A stretch of 15,098 nt of DNA from Verrucomicrobia bacterium UBA1263. Lineage in GTDB: Bacteria > Verrucomicrobiota > Verrucomicrobiia > Limisphaerales > UBA1412. Below the pieces are notes generated by a model, which was given only the letters and a program-made list of their open reading frames with translations, did not search any database and was not told the origin of the DNA. The position numbers were made by a program, and so were the translations under genes. The stretch is taken from contig DBVN01000016.1 in assembly GCA_002308515.1 (NCBI GenBank), forward strand, positions 12,025 to 27,122. The letters are read 5' to 3'. Below, piece by piece: positions 1 through 7,953 of the stretch. Every line of letters starts with the position of its first letter. Within the stretch, counting starts at the first letter, position 1.

Positions 1-900
1 AACATCCCGTTCTTCCCGCTTCCTGGTGGAGCACTCACCGCAAACACACAGATGCTCAGAGACAATGGCCTTATGGACAGATATCCTGAGATCGTCGCCG
101 CAATGGGTGACACAGTCGCAAAGGGTGGTTTCGGAACATCAGTCACCCCTGTCTCACAGTTCTACTTCCAGCAGGCTTTCAACAACGTCATGTTCGGTCC
201 CTGGAAGAAGATCGCCGAAGGCTACGGCAATATGGTGCTGGGCTACCTGGGCAAGACTCCGGTCGCGCCCGATCCGGAAGTGGTGAAGATCGCCGCCGAA
301 CAGCTGGGCAAACAGCCGACTACCGATCACCTCTCCGCGCTGGAAGCCGATCCCAAGAAGGGACTGAAAGCCGCCCGCGAGCGTCTGGAAAAAGAGAACC
401 TGCCCGTCACCGACGAGAATCTCTTCATCGTGGCCTCCTGCGAGGACAAAGGCATCCTCTTCCTGCAAGGCAAATCCACAATCGGTGTCCGCAAAAAACA
501 ACCGGAAGCCAAGACCGTCAAAGCCGCCGGAACTAAACCGAACGCTTACGATGTCAGTGTCAACGGTCAGAATTACACTGTCCGTTTCGAGGGCAGTAAC
601 GCGGTGGTCAACGGCACCACATATCAGGTCGCTGTCAAAGAAGCGAGCACCGCTCCCGCGGCCAGTGCTTCTTCCGCTCCGGCTGCCGGAACGGAGGTCA
701 AGTCTCAGCTGCCCGGTCTGGTGCTGCGCATCGAGAAACCTGTCGGCACCGCTGTCAAGAAGGGTGATGTCATCCTGGTCGTTGAATCCATGAAGATGGA
801 AACACCGGTCGTCTCTCCCATTGATGGAACGGTCGCCCAGATCGCCGTCACCCAGGGTGTCCAGGTGGCCGCGGAACAACTGCTGGCCGTGGTGAAATAA
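1..900 (+). CDS. oadA: Biotin-dependent carboxyltransferase subunit, C-terminal part (oxaloacetate decarboxylase alpha / pyruvate carboxylase subunit B type)
   Basis: The frame is open from base 1, so the gene begins outside the window; 299 codons are visible, about half of a normal ~600-residue protein. The start shows the conserved PGGALTANTQM stretch of the DRE-TIM carboxyltransferase family. The helical PYC/OADA region follows and ends near ILFLQGKSTIGVRK. An Ala/Pro/Ser-rich linker (about bases 640-700) leads to a biotinyl domain with VESMKME. The biotin-accepting lysine is encoded at 793-795, 35 residues from the C-terminus, the usual distance. The residue before the MKM core is Ser rather than the common Ala. 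The protein moves a carboxyl group between oxaloacetate or pyruvate and biotin. Whether it belongs to a sodium-pumping decarboxylase or to a two-subunit pyruvate carboxylase cannot be decided, because the upstream partners are not visible. The family call is firm; the symbol is the likely one. Confidence 0.9.
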   Translation, partial: NIPFFPLPGGALTANTQMLRDNGLMDRYPEIVAAMGDTVAKGGFGTSVTPVSQFYFQQAFNNVMFGPWKKIAEGYGNMVLGYLGKTPVAPDPEVVKIAAEQLGKQPTTDHLSALEADPKKGLKAARERLEKENLPVTDENLFIVASCEDKGILFLQGKSTIGVRKKQPEAKTVKAAGTKPNAYDVSVNGQNYTVRFEGSNAVVNGTTYQVAVKEASTAPAASASSAPAAGTEVKSQLPGLVLRIEKPVGTAVKKGDVILVVESMKMETPVVSPIDGTVAQIAVTQGVQVAAEQLLAVVK

Positions 901-920
901 ACACCGCGCTCAGCCCATTA

Positions 921-955
921 AAAATCCCCGGAGAAAACCTTCGGGGATTTTTTTC
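921..955. terminator. Bidirectional intrinsic terminator after oadA
   Basis: AATCCCCG at 923-930 pairs perfectly with CGGGGATT at 942-949 around an 11-nt loop. T-runs follow on both strands (seven T on the plus strand, five on the minus). It can end oadA from the left and the AT-rich minus-strand gene from the right. Confidence 0.88.
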
Positions 956-1049
956 GTTCTGATTTGGATCAAAACCGTTATTAGAATTATTTTGAAGTGT
1001 GTCACATATTATTTGTTTCTCATTTCATCCATGCTCTATTTAATGTTAT

Positions 1050-2228
1050 TCATTTGCTTTTTTTACTGATTTCTTTACGAAAGTCCTGAAGATATTTTTT
1101 ATTATCTTTGTTCTTTTCAGATGACTTTTTAGCATATATGTCACCTTTTTCAAAATCTCCAGTCATGTAATAGATTTTCGCACGATAAAAATCCGTATCC
1201 ACTTTTTTTGTTTCATCTTCAACTTTATCAGCCTCATCTAACAGTTCTAGTGCAAAATTTACAGATGACTGTCCATCACCTAAAAGCACAACCATATATG
1301 CTTGTATGCATAACCCTTCCGGATTATTCTTAAGTAATTCTTTTAATTCATTCTGTACAGCGATTATGTCTTTTTCGGTCGATTCTTCGTTTCCAATAGT
1401 GTCCCAATATTTTCTTCTTATTTTTCTTTCTTCCGTATTATTCTCGGCCGTTTTTTTAGCTCTCATTTCATTGATCAATTCTTCCACTTCTTTTTGACTA
1501 TAGGAAACGTTCGCTTTTTTCAAATGTCCATATACTTCATCCATGTCAATTTCATCTATTGGAATAGACAACGCCTGATTACCTTCATAAAAATCAACGG
1601 GGAACCAATCAGAAACCGGCTTCAATGTCCAACTGCGAGGCAGCCATACATAAATAAATCGAGGCAATATATATGTGATCAGTGCCCCATCGCGTGCAAG
1701 TCGAACCATTGTTTTATTCTCCTGGATCACCTTTTCCATATTAAGGTTTGTATCAAAAAAGAAGAGTGTTTCATGATAATAATCATTTTCATTAGTTAGC
1801 ATTAATTTATCAGCTTCACTTATCTCTGCATATATGCTTTTAGTGTTTCCATCATGTTCGTATTGTAACTCCGCATAAATATTAACTGGAGGTTTCGCTT
1901 GTATCCAAAAAAATTGAAGTCTGGGCCAACTACCTTCCGGTGTATCTACTCCAGCCGCTCCTTGTACTTTTTTAGCTGATTTCAAAGTAGTCTTTTCCAA
2001 CATAGGTAACACCTGAATTCGCAAGGCAAGCTTTTGCACCGTTGTCTTTTCATTTCCAAGAGAAGTCTTCAAACTATTTATATCTCTGTTCTTGTATTCT
2101 TCAAAATATTTTTGTCTGTATTTAGGTCCACTTATAAAGGCTTCATCGATAACACATGCCAATACAAGCATTAGAAACAATCCTCCAAAAATTATGGAGG
2201 TATAAAAGAATATTTTTTTGATTTTCAT
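1050..2228 (-). CDS. AT-rich orphan membrane-anchored or lipoprotein-like protein with TPR-like C-terminus
   Basis: I do not recognise this family. From ATG at 2228 it has 392 residues; a TTG two codons upstream is also possible, and neither has a clear Shine-Dalgarno. The N-terminus is basic (MKIKKIFF) followed by a hydrophobic segment to about residue 27. That segment contains VLAC with Cys25, so it may be a lipoprotein signal rather than a simple anchor. The middle part has aromatic-rich, probably beta-strand stretches (LQFFWIQAKP; FIYVWLPRSW). Residues ~240-390 are charged and helical; the last ~80, including DFYRAKIYYMTGDFEKGDIY, resemble tetratricopeptide helices. Base composition is clearly richer in A/T than its neighbours and TTA codons occur, suggesting acquisition from elsewhere. 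It has its own promoter and no operon partner, so most of the protein probably faces the periplasm but its job is unknown. Confidence 0.8.
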   Translation of the reverse strand: MKIKKIFFYTSIIFGGLFLMLVLACVIDEAFISGPKYRQKYFEEYKNRDINSLKTSLGNEKTTVQKLALRIQVLPMLEKTTLKSAKKVQGAAGVDTPEGSWPRLQFFWIQAKPPVNIYAELQYEHDGNTKSIYAEISEADKLMLTNENDYYHETLFFFDTNLNMEKVIQENKTMVRLARDGALITYILPRFIYVWLPRSWTLKPVSDWFPVDFYEGNQALSIPIDEIDMDEVYGHLKKANVSYSQKEVEELINEMRAKKTAENNTEERKIRRKYWDTIGNEESTEKDIIAVQNELKELLKNNPEGLCIQAYMVVLLGDGQSSVNFALELLDEADKVEDETKKVDTDFYRAKIYYMTGDFEKGDIYAKKSSEKNKDNKKYLQDFRKEISKKSK

Positions 2229-2275
2229 AATCAAGTATTTCTATCTTTTAAATTTAGACACAATCCCACGCGGTT

Positions 2276-2304
2276 ATTGTAGATTTCCCCCAGAATGCCG
2301 TCAA
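2276..2304 (-). promoter_or_regulatory. Sigma-70-type promoter of the AT-rich orphan gene
   Basis: On the minus strand, TTGACG (2304-2299) and TACAAT (2281-2276) are separated by exactly 17 nt. Each hexamer matches the consensus at five of six positions. Transcription would start near 2269, giving a leader of about 40 nt before the ATG at 2228. Confidence 0.7.
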
Positions 2305-2341
2305 CATTTTTAAAAAATATGAAAATGGGATCAATCTCTGT

Positions 2342-2370
2342 TTGCGGTGGCACGTTTTATGCTGTACTAT
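2342..2370 (+). promoter_or_regulatory. Candidate promoter of the CBM48 protein gene
   Basis: TTGCGG (2342-2347), a 17-nt spacer and TACTAT (2365-2370) lie 38 nt before the chosen start codon at 2408. The -35 matches only at TTG, but the same TTGCGG hexamer at the same spacing precedes the oxidoreductase gene further right. A TTG-initiated extension of the gene would begin inside this promoter, which argues for the ATG at 2408. Confidence 0.5.
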
Positions 2371-2407
2371 AGACACGTGTTCCGTGCAGAAACGGTTCAA
2401 AAAGAAT

Positions 2408-2722
2408 ATGGATTTATCACAATATAGATTCAAAAGAGAAGAAAGGTATTCAGCGAAACGCTCGATACAGGCTCACAACTTTTCATTCAAAGCGCCGGAC
2501 GCTCAATCTGTCAGCCTGATAGGCGATTTCAACCAATGGGATCCCTCCGTGCATCCTATGAAAAAACAGGCTGACGGCTTTTGGACGATCCAGATTCCCC
2601 TGCACCACGGACACCACCGCTATCAATTCATGGTGGATGGAGTACCAACACTGGACCCGATGGCACAAGGCATCGTGCGCAATGAAAAGAATGAGCGCGT
2701 CTCCCTGGTGGCTATCAGTTAA
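2408..2722 (+). CDS. Small stand-alone glycogen-binding (CBM48/AMPK1-type) domain protein
   Basis: This 104-residue protein is almost entirely one carbohydrate-binding module of the isoamylase-N/AMPK-beta type. The signature is SVSLIGDFNQWD (residues 34-45), then MKKQADGFWTIQIPL (51-65) and HHRYQFMVDGV (69-79), the typical strand order of this beta-sandwich; Trp44, Lys52 and Trp59 are the likely sugar-contacting positions. A basic N-terminal ~20 residues (YRFKREERY) precedes it. No catalytic domain or signal peptide is present, so it is probably cytoplasmic and binds glycogen or another alpha-glucan. A longer TTG-started reading frame exists from 2342, but its first 22 residues are not domain-like and overlap the promoter. 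The upstream Shine-Dalgarno is weak (AAAAAGAA). Its partner is not evident locally. The family call is firm; the function as an adaptor or glycogen sensor is inference. Confidence 0.85.
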   Translation: MDLSQYRFKREERYSAKRSIQAHNFSFKAPDAQSVSLIGDFNQWDPSVHPMKKQADGFWTIQIPLHHGHHRYQFMVDGVPTLDPMAQGIVRNEKNERVSLVAIS

Positions 2723-2742
2723 ACTTTTTCTCAATCAACGCG

Positions 2743-2770
2743 AAAAGCTCCCGAACGGGAGCTTTTTTGT
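2743..2770. terminator. Bidirectional terminator between convergent CBM48 and PHP genes
   Basis: A perfect 10-bp stem, AAAAGCTCCC (2743-2752) and GGGAGCTTTT (2757-2766), closes a GAAC tetraloop. Six T follow on the plus strand and four on the minus. It separates two convergent genes that end at 2722 and 2794. Confidence 0.9.
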
Positions 2771-2793
2771 TTTCAGGCTATGAACCAGCGGCT

Positions 2794-3996
2794 CTATTTC
2801 AGAGCGATCTGACAGTTCAGTTTCCGGCCTTTGGCAATGTCGAAATTCAGCACTTCAAAAGTCACACTGGGAATACTGCCGTCTAATTCCACTTGCAGAC
2901 GGGAGCTTCCCGGCGGGATCCTCAGCGTCTCAGGCAGCTTCACGCCATTCCCTGCCGCCTTCAGATCAAGGATGAACGGCAGATCGTTTCTGCAAACGAT
3001 GCCGGCCGCTCCTTTGCGGACACCTTCATCCATCAATTTCAAGCTGAATGCCTTCTCGAAAATAGCTTTCAGCCAGACCTCGTTGCCGATCAGCAGATCG
3101 CGGACACCCGGCAGATAATAATAGACCGCCGTGCGACCTTCATTCAGCGCCTCGCGCACACCTTCCAGACTGCGTTCTTTCACGAACAACAGCGTCATGG
3201 GACGATGCTCGCCCAGGCTCCAGTTGGTCATGTAGGCCGTGGCGGTATGACAGTCGGAATTGCCGAACATCGTCACGTTATACCGCTGACACCACTGCAT
3301 GACATCCGGCTGATAATCACGGGCATCGCCTTCAAAACCGTTGACCACCTCGAAGCCTTTCAGGATGCCTTCCCTCAGGAGGACATCCATTTCTGGGTAC
3401 CAGGTGGACTTGAGTTCCTTCTGCCCCCAGGCCGGATGGTTCCAGAAAATGAAAGCGTCCTGTTTGGCCGCGGCGTAAACCGCGTCCATCAGCTTCTCCT
3501 GGATCAGCGCCTCGAAATCGGTCAGGAACAGCGCGTTCAAATGCTTGGCGTAAGGCTCGGCGCGTGTGATCTCCAATCCGGGCACCAGGATGATATTCTC
3601 CGCCTGAGCCCGCGGACCGGCCAGCTCAAAACCGCGCCGCAGTTCCAAATGAGAAATCTCATTCTTGAAAGGACGCACCTCGATATGATCCGAAAGACAA
3701 ATCACATCCAGTCCCTCTTTCTTGGCCTCAACGACACGAGCCGTCGGCCTCAGATCGCCGTCAGAAAAAACCGTGTGCTGGTGAAAATCACCCAGCAGCG
3801 TGGTGAACGCTCCGATGTTCGGGAACTTCGGCTTGACCGGCATCACTCCGCGTCCGGCGGCGCGCGGGATGCGCGCCAGCTCATCCGCGCTGAACGGTGT
3901 ACCGTCCGCCTGGGCTTCGTTCGTCATCCAGCCGGGCACGCCTGCCGCGAGTCCGGCCAGAGAACCTGTCTTCAAAAAATTACGACGAGATAACAT
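2794..3996 (-). CDS. Tat-exported PHP-domain phosphodiesterase (Sb-PDE-like)
   Basis: The 400-residue protein begins with a twin-arginine signal (SRRNFLK, residues 3-9, then a Gly/Ala/Leu-rich core), so it is probably exported folded with its metals bound. The PHP metal-site motifs are all present: DFHQHTVFSDG (residues 70-80; His72, His74, Asp79), SDHIE (102-106), PGLEIT (139-144), WNHPAW (185-190) and GNSDCHT (245-251). These, with RPMTLLFVKERS and the ALNEGRTAVYYYLPG region, match the Sb-PDE family of phosphodiesterases, trinuclear-metal enzymes that cleave organic phosphodiesters. Residues ~330-400 form a small beta-rich C-terminal domain. It is the second gene of an operon, 34 nt after the GH127 gene. 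No strong Shine-Dalgarno is seen (GAAAGAGAG lies slightly far upstream). The natural substrate is unknown; the family call is confident. Confidence 0.88.
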   Translation of the reverse strand: MLSRRNFLKTGSLAGLAAGVPGWMTNEAQADGTPFSADELARIPRAAGRGVMPVKPKFPNIGAFTTLLGDFHQHTVFSDGDLRPTARVVEAKKEGLDVICLSDHIEVRPFKNEISHLELRRGFELAGPRAQAENIILVPGLEITRAEPYAKHLNALFLTDFEALIQEKLMDAVYAAAKQDAFIFWNHPAWGQKELKSTWYPEMDVLLREGILKGFEVVNGFEGDARDYQPDVMQWCQRYNVTMFGNSDCHTATAYMTNWSLGEHRPMTLLFVKERSLEGVREALNEGRTAVYYYLPGVRDLLIGNEVWLKAIFEKAFSLKLMDEGVRKGAAGIVCRNDLPFILDLKAAGNGVKLPETLRIPPGSSRLQVELDGSIPSVTFEVLNFDIAKGRKLNCQIALK

Positions 3997-4030
3997 TTTC
4001 AGAAATCGCTCTCTTTCGTTGTCAGTTGTC

Positions 4031-6496
4031 TTATTCCAGCGGGAAGACCTGCCACTCGTGGATGCCCACAGCGAACTTCTCCTGCTGCTGTACTTTCACG
4101 CGCAGAGCTTTTGTCTTGACCGGCTTGAAAGAGACATCTATCCATTTGTCCAGCTCCACGGAATACGGTTTCGACGCTTCCACGGGAGCCCATTCGCCGT
4201 TGTCCTTCTGATATTCCAGACTCCAGCTCACAGGAGGACGGATCTCGCCCACTCCGGTATCATCGAACCAATAGAGGCGGACTTCGTCTGTCTCGATCGG
4301 CGTATCCCAGCTGTAGCTGACCCATTCCTCGCCGCCTTTGCGGGGCCAGAAATGCGTCAATTCACCCGGATGCTGATTGGATTTCTTAGGAGATTTTCCG
4401 TCATTGATGCCCACGATATAGCAGTTGTAGCTGGTGTGGGAAAGCTCGACCTTCGCGCTGCCTTCCAGACCTTCTGTGGCAATGGCCTCCATCTGGGGAG
4501 CCATCGGGAGCCACACCTGCATGGGGCAAGCCTCACGGTTATCCCAGGCATAATACGGGATCGCCTTGATCGGTGTTTTGCCGCGCATGACCACTTGCTC
4601 TCCGGAATCATTTATATACACTTCGGGTGGCAGCGGCTGATAGAGTGTCCGTGTCCAGTTCACCTTCATATCCACGAACTGAGCGTCGCCCTGCAGTACG
4701 GTGACACCGCCCAGCAGATCTTTTTCAAAATGAGATTTCAGTTCGGTCTCCGGCGGCAGATAGATGTTCTTCAGCTCGGTCTTCTGGTCAATGCCTTCCA
4801 GACAATAAACGATCGGACCGCGTTTGATCGCGACCATGCCCGCGTCCGCTTTCACGTTCGGGTTGGCCAGGATCATCTGAGGCTCCATGCCGAAATGATA
4901 GATCACGCTGTCACCCTTCTTCCAGACACGGCGCGCGAATCTATAACCGCGTTCGGACTGCACCTTAGCATCGGCCGGCCAAGAGTATGCCGAATGTGTA
5001 GACCAACCCGGATATCTGATATAAAGTCCGAATTCCACCGGTTCGTCCATATCCATGATGAATTTCACATTACTGAACCAAGGATAATCAGTCTCTACTT
5101 TCATTTTGACCTCTTTGCCGCCGATCTTCGTCGTCACGGATCCGGCCACGAACTGATTCACAAACAGAGAATCCTCATTCTTCGCGTAAAGATATTCACC
5201 CAGCGAAGCCATCAGGCGCGCCACGTTCGGCGGACAGCAGGCGCAGCCGAACCATTCGGAGCGGTGATGATTGCCGCTGCTGGCCAGCGGATTCACATAG
5301 AAGAAGCGATTGCCTTCCAGATTCACACCGGCCAGGAAACCGTTGTACAGAGTCTGTTCCAGCACATCTGCGTATTTAGCATCGCCGTACAGCAGTCCCA
5401 GACGATGATTGAGCAGGATCATGGCCACAGAGGCGCAAGTTTCCTGATAAGCGCTGGCATTGGGCAGATCGTAATCTTCGGTAAATCCTTCGTTATGCGC
5501 GGAAGGTCCGATGCCGCCGGTGATATACAGATTCTTGTAAACCGTATTGTTCCAGACACGGCGCACCATCCTCAGCAGATCCTCATTGTGAGTCTCGCGG
5601 CCCACATCCGTACAACCGGAGAGCAGATAAGCCGCGCGCACCGCGTGACCCATGATGGTCTTGGTGTCGCAGATCGGATACATATCCTGATGATAGTCGC
5701 CCGTGTATTTATCCAGAGGGATGTTGTGCTCTTTGGCATAGAACTTCTCACCGCGGTGGATAACAAAGAAATTGGCCAGCTTCAAATAGCGGTCATTGCC
5801 CGTAGCCTTCCAGAGCTTCATCAGCGCCAGCTCGATCTCCGGATGTCCCGGATAACCGGCGCGCTTGCCCGGTTCATCACCGAAAACGGAATCAATGTAG
5901 TCAGCGAACTTAGTGGCCACGTTCAGGAAATTCTTCTTGCCGGTGGCCTGATAATGCGCCACGGCGGCCTCGAACATGTGACCGGCGCAGTAAAGCTCGT
6001 GCGCGTCACGCAGATTGGTCCAGCGGCGTTCGGGATGGACTACCGTGAAGTAGGAATTGATGTAGCCATCCTCACCCTGCGCGTGAGCGATCACATCAAT
6101 GATGCGGTCCAGTTCCGCGTCCAGCTCCGGCGTGTAATCCGTGGCCAGTGTATAAGCGGCGGCTTCCATTCCCTTGTACAGGTCGGAATCCATGAACAGA
6201 GGGCCTTTGTAATGTTCAGGGTCTTTGCCCTTGGCCGCCAGTTTCAAATTGGAGATATTGCCGGCCTTTTCCAGATTTTCCAGATTGGCCGCAATGGAAG
6301 AGAGACGGTTCGTATCCCGCTTGGGCCCCCAGAAGCTGCTGGTGATCTCCACTTGTGTGAACGGGACTGCCTGCAAACGAAGTTCCTTGTTGAGCGAACC
6401 GGAATCTTCCGCCAAAACGGAGCCTTCCAGTGCCATTCCGCAAATCAGAGCGATCAGACCGATTGGATATGATTTTCTAAAAAACTTATTTTTCAT
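4031..6496 (-). CDS. Exported GH127 beta-L-arabinofuranosidase (DUF1680) with C-terminal discoidin-like domain
   Basis: The 821-residue protein starts with a Sec signal (MKNKFFRK, hydrophobic core, cleavage near VLA/E at residue 29). Residues ~45-660 match GH127, a retaining enzyme in which a zinc-bound cysteine attacks the sugar. The key residues can be placed by comparison with the Bifidobacterium enzyme HypBA1: Glu336 (HNEGF) as acid/base, Glu352 and Cys354 (YQETCAS) as zinc ligands, and Cys420-Cys421 (CACCPPN) as nucleophile and ligand. Spacings 336-352-354 and 420-421 fit that template. Residues ~680-821 (SYSWDTPIETDEVRLYWFDD ... WIDVSFKPVKTKALRVKV) look like an F5/8 type C carbohydrate-binding sandwich. 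It removes terminal beta-L-arabinofuranose from plant glycoproteins or arabinans, although GH127 relatives can have other furanosidase specificities. It leads the operon with the PHP enzyme. Residues 10-821 contain no TTA, CTA or TCA codon. Confidence 0.93.
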   Translation of the reverse strand: MKNKFFRKSYPIGLIALICGMALEGSVLAEDSGSLNKELRLQAVPFTQVEITSSFWGPKRDTNRLSSIAANLENLEKAGNISNLKLAAKGKDPEHYKGPLFMDSDLYKGMEAAAYTLATDYTPELDAELDRIIDVIAHAQGEDGYINSYFTVVHPERRWTNLRDAHELYCAGHMFEAAVAHYQATGKKNFLNVATKFADYIDSVFGDEPGKRAGYPGHPEIELALMKLWKATGNDRYLKLANFFVIHRGEKFYAKEHNIPLDKYTGDYHQDMYPICDTKTIMGHAVRAAYLLSGCTDVGRETHNEDLLRMVRRVWNNTVYKNLYITGGIGPSAHNEGFTEDYDLPNASAYQETCASVAMILLNHRLGLLYGDAKYADVLEQTLYNGFLAGVNLEGNRFFYVNPLASSGNHHRSEWFGCACCPPNVARLMASLGEYLYAKNEDSLFVNQFVAGSVTTKIGGKEVKMKVETDYPWFSNVKFIMDMDEPVEFGLYIRYPGWSTHSAYSWPADAKVQSERGYRFARRVWKKGDSVIYHFGMEPQMILANPNVKADAGMVAIKRGPIVYCLEGIDQKTELKNIYLPPETELKSHFEKDLLGGVTVLQGDAQFVDMKVNWTRTLYQPLPPEVYINDSGEQVVMRGKTPIKAIPYYAWDNREACPMQVWLPMAPQMEAIATEGLEGSAKVELSHTSYNCYIVGINDGKSPKKSNQHPGELTHFWPRKGGEEWVSYSWDTPIETDEVRLYWFDDTGVGEIRPPVSWSLEYQKDNGEWAPVEASKPYSVELDKWIDVSFKPVKTKALRVKVQQQEKFAVGIHEWQVFPLE

Positions 6497-6503
6497 ATAT
6501 GTT

Positions 6504-6508
6504 TCCTT
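6504..6508 (-). promoter_or_regulatory. Ribosome binding site of the GH127 gene
   Basis: AAGGA on the minus strand lies 7 nt before the ATG at 6496, an ideal distance. It is one of the few clear Shine-Dalgarno sequences in the window and confirms the start. Confidence 0.75.
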
Positions 6509-6610
6509 AAGAACAATAGCGGAATCAGTTTACCGCAAAAACATCTCCTGAACAAGACGGAAATGTGCCCTCACCTTAAAAAAAACAAAAACATAAAGAA
6601 AACTAATATG

Positions 6611-6940
6611 TTACATCAAATAGCTGACCAGATAGCTCGCCAAATTCGCCAGAAATACCAGCAGAAGCAGCCGCTTGCTGAACCCGAAAAGCAGTCCGTA
6701 CATCACGAATTCCCAGACAACGATAAAACCTTCCAGTCCAAAGACCGATAACGAGTTCAGCACCAGCTCGTAATCGTAATGTTCGATCAGAAACCGCAAG
6801 AACAGATTCAGGCTGAGATTGGTCAGGACATTGACACCGACCGAAGCCGTCAGGAATTTCCAGTTCCGTGTTGACCGGAAGCAGCAAAAGAAACCGCCTT
6901 CGATCAAACAAGTTAAGAAACACGCGATCAGTAAGCTCAT
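6611..6940 (-). CDS. Small four-helix membrane protein coupled to the MFS gene
   Basis: This 109-residue, very hydrophobic protein has about four transmembrane helices (roughly residues 2-20, 30-50, 62-86, 89-108). Several polar residues sit inside the helices: Glu14; Asn37, Thr40, Asn41 and Asn45 in VNVLTNLSLN; Glu70 and Glu77; Tyr81; Asn99 and Ser102. That pattern suggests conserved buried sites rather than a spacer peptide. Its ATG overlaps the stop of the MFS gene as ATGA, so the two are translationally coupled and probably made in fixed ratio. It resembles small uncharacterised membrane proteins of gut bacteria, but I cannot name a family. It may be an accessory subunit of the MFS protein. 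A second reading frame over almost the same bases (6603-6923) has no membrane pattern and is a shadow. Confidence 0.8.
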   Translation of the reverse strand: MSLLIACFLTCLIEGGFFCCFRSTRNWKFLTASVGVNVLTNLSLNLFLRFLIEHYDYELVLNSLSVFGLEGFIVVWEFVMYGLLFGFSKRLLLLVFLANLASYLVSYLM

Positions 6941-7932
6941 TTTCTCTTCAGGAGTGCCGCCGTCAGCAGGGCCAGATAACAGACAAGGTACAGAACCAGA
7001 AAAACCGCGAAAGAATGCTGAAAACCGCTGATCAGGCTTCCCGGATACAGCACGGATGCCGCCAGACCAAACATCAGCCCCGGTCGGTTCCGACAGCAGG
7101 CGACCATCATATATAACGTGACCGGCATCATCAGGTTGACCGCGTACTGCGCGGCCAGCGAGAAGGCCAGCTGTTCCTGGAAAAAGTATAAGAGGACGAC
7201 CCCGGAGATCATTGCCAGAGAAGTTGTTTTCACGATGCCAAGCTTATCCATCAGAAAACCGCCCGTGAACTTTCCGGCAAACACCAGAAAATAAAACAGA
7301 ACGAACCCGGTCAAGGTCTCCTTCCAAACCGGCGCGACGGCTCCCCCGGCGGCGGAACGTCCAAATACATTGAACAAAACCAGCAGGATACACCAAAACG
7401 CCGTCTGATCCCAGACAGGCTTTTCCCTCTCCGCGGGATGCGCTTCCGGCAGGGTCCACCGTCTGGACAGGAAAAACACCGCTCCGCCCAGCAGGATCAG
7501 CCCCGTCACGGCCCAGCCCCATATCAGGTTCGGGAACAGCGACCCGGCTCCCAGTCCCAAGGCTCCCGGTGCCACGAACATACCCAAAGGAGCCGCTTTG
7601 CCGCCGGAATCCAGGATCACATACCGCCCTGCCGATACATGGAAAAAGCTGTTCCCGATCCCCAGCAGTACCACCGCGGCATAAACAGGAAGCGGCAGCA
7701 GCGCACCACAGACCAGCAGCGCCAGCGCGACAAACAGCCAGAAACGATCCCTGCCCGTCTTGTCCAGCAACAGCCCTGTCAGCCACTGAGTGCAGAACGC
7801 CAGACTGTTATAGACAACGACCAGACACAGGAGCGTCTCATACGAAACACTGTCCGCGATCGCTCCCAGCACACTGGAGGCGCAGACCGCGTCCACCAGC
7901 GCGTGCAAAATGGCAAGGCTCGTCAGCATCAT
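6937..7932 (-). CDS. MFS-like permease, unknown substrate
   Basis: From ATG at 7932 this is a 331-residue, strongly hydrophobic protein with about 10-12 helices, short for an MFS transporter (usually ~400). Two copies of a motif A-like loop support the family: GLLLDKTGRDR (about residues 53-63) and GGFLMDKLG in the second half, each between predicted helices 2-3 of its half. GIGNSFFHVSAGR (about 91-103) recalls the helix-4 signature of the fosmidomycin-resistance type branch. A GTG at 8004 would add 24 residues, but an almost ideal promoter lies inside that extension, so I use the ATG; the adjacent ATG at 7929 is equally possible. The upstream Shine-Dalgarno is weak. The gene is co-expressed with the small membrane protein and divergent from birA. 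Biotin transport is tempting from the neighbour but unsupported by the sequence. Confidence 0.82.
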   Translation of the reverse strand: MMLTSLAILHALVDAVCASSVLGAIADSVSYETLLCLVVVYNSLAFCTQWLTGLLLDKTGRDRFWLFVALALLVCGALLPLPVYAAVVLLGIGNSFFHVSAGRYVILDSGGKAAPLGMFVAPGALGLGAGSLFPNLIWGWAVTGLILLGGAVFFLSRRWTLPEAHPAEREKPVWDQTAFWCILLVLFNVFGRSAAGGAVAPVWKETLTGFVLFYFLVFAGKFTGGFLMDKLGIVKTTSLAMISGVVLLYFFQEQLAFSLAAQYAVNLMMPVTLYMMVACCRNRPGLMFGLAASVLYPGSLISGFQHSFAVFLVLYLVCYLALLTAALLKRK

Positions 7933-7953
7933 CTCTATAAACCGACTTGCCCC

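Noticed and set aside
154..879. 241-codon minus-strand frame opposite oadA
   Set aside because: Antisense shadow of the biotinyl-domain gene.
3800..6472. 890-codon open frame on the plus strand opposite the GH127 and PHP genes
   Set aside because: It is codon-aligned antisense to the GH127 gene, which has a signal peptide, a Shine-Dalgarno and a full catalytic set. The frame stays open only because the sense gene avoids TTA, CTA and TCA; its translation has no recognisable domain.
6527..6555. Candidate minus-strand promoter TTGTTC-N17-TAAACT before GH127
   Set aside because: Spacing is right but only three and four of six positions match; such a match is expected by chance in a 110-nt region, so it is not listed as a feature.
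6563..6751. Small plus-strand frame of 62 codons
   Set aside because: It overlaps the 3' end of the small membrane protein gene on the other strand, is Lys/Gln-rich without pattern, and has no promoter or ribosome binding site.
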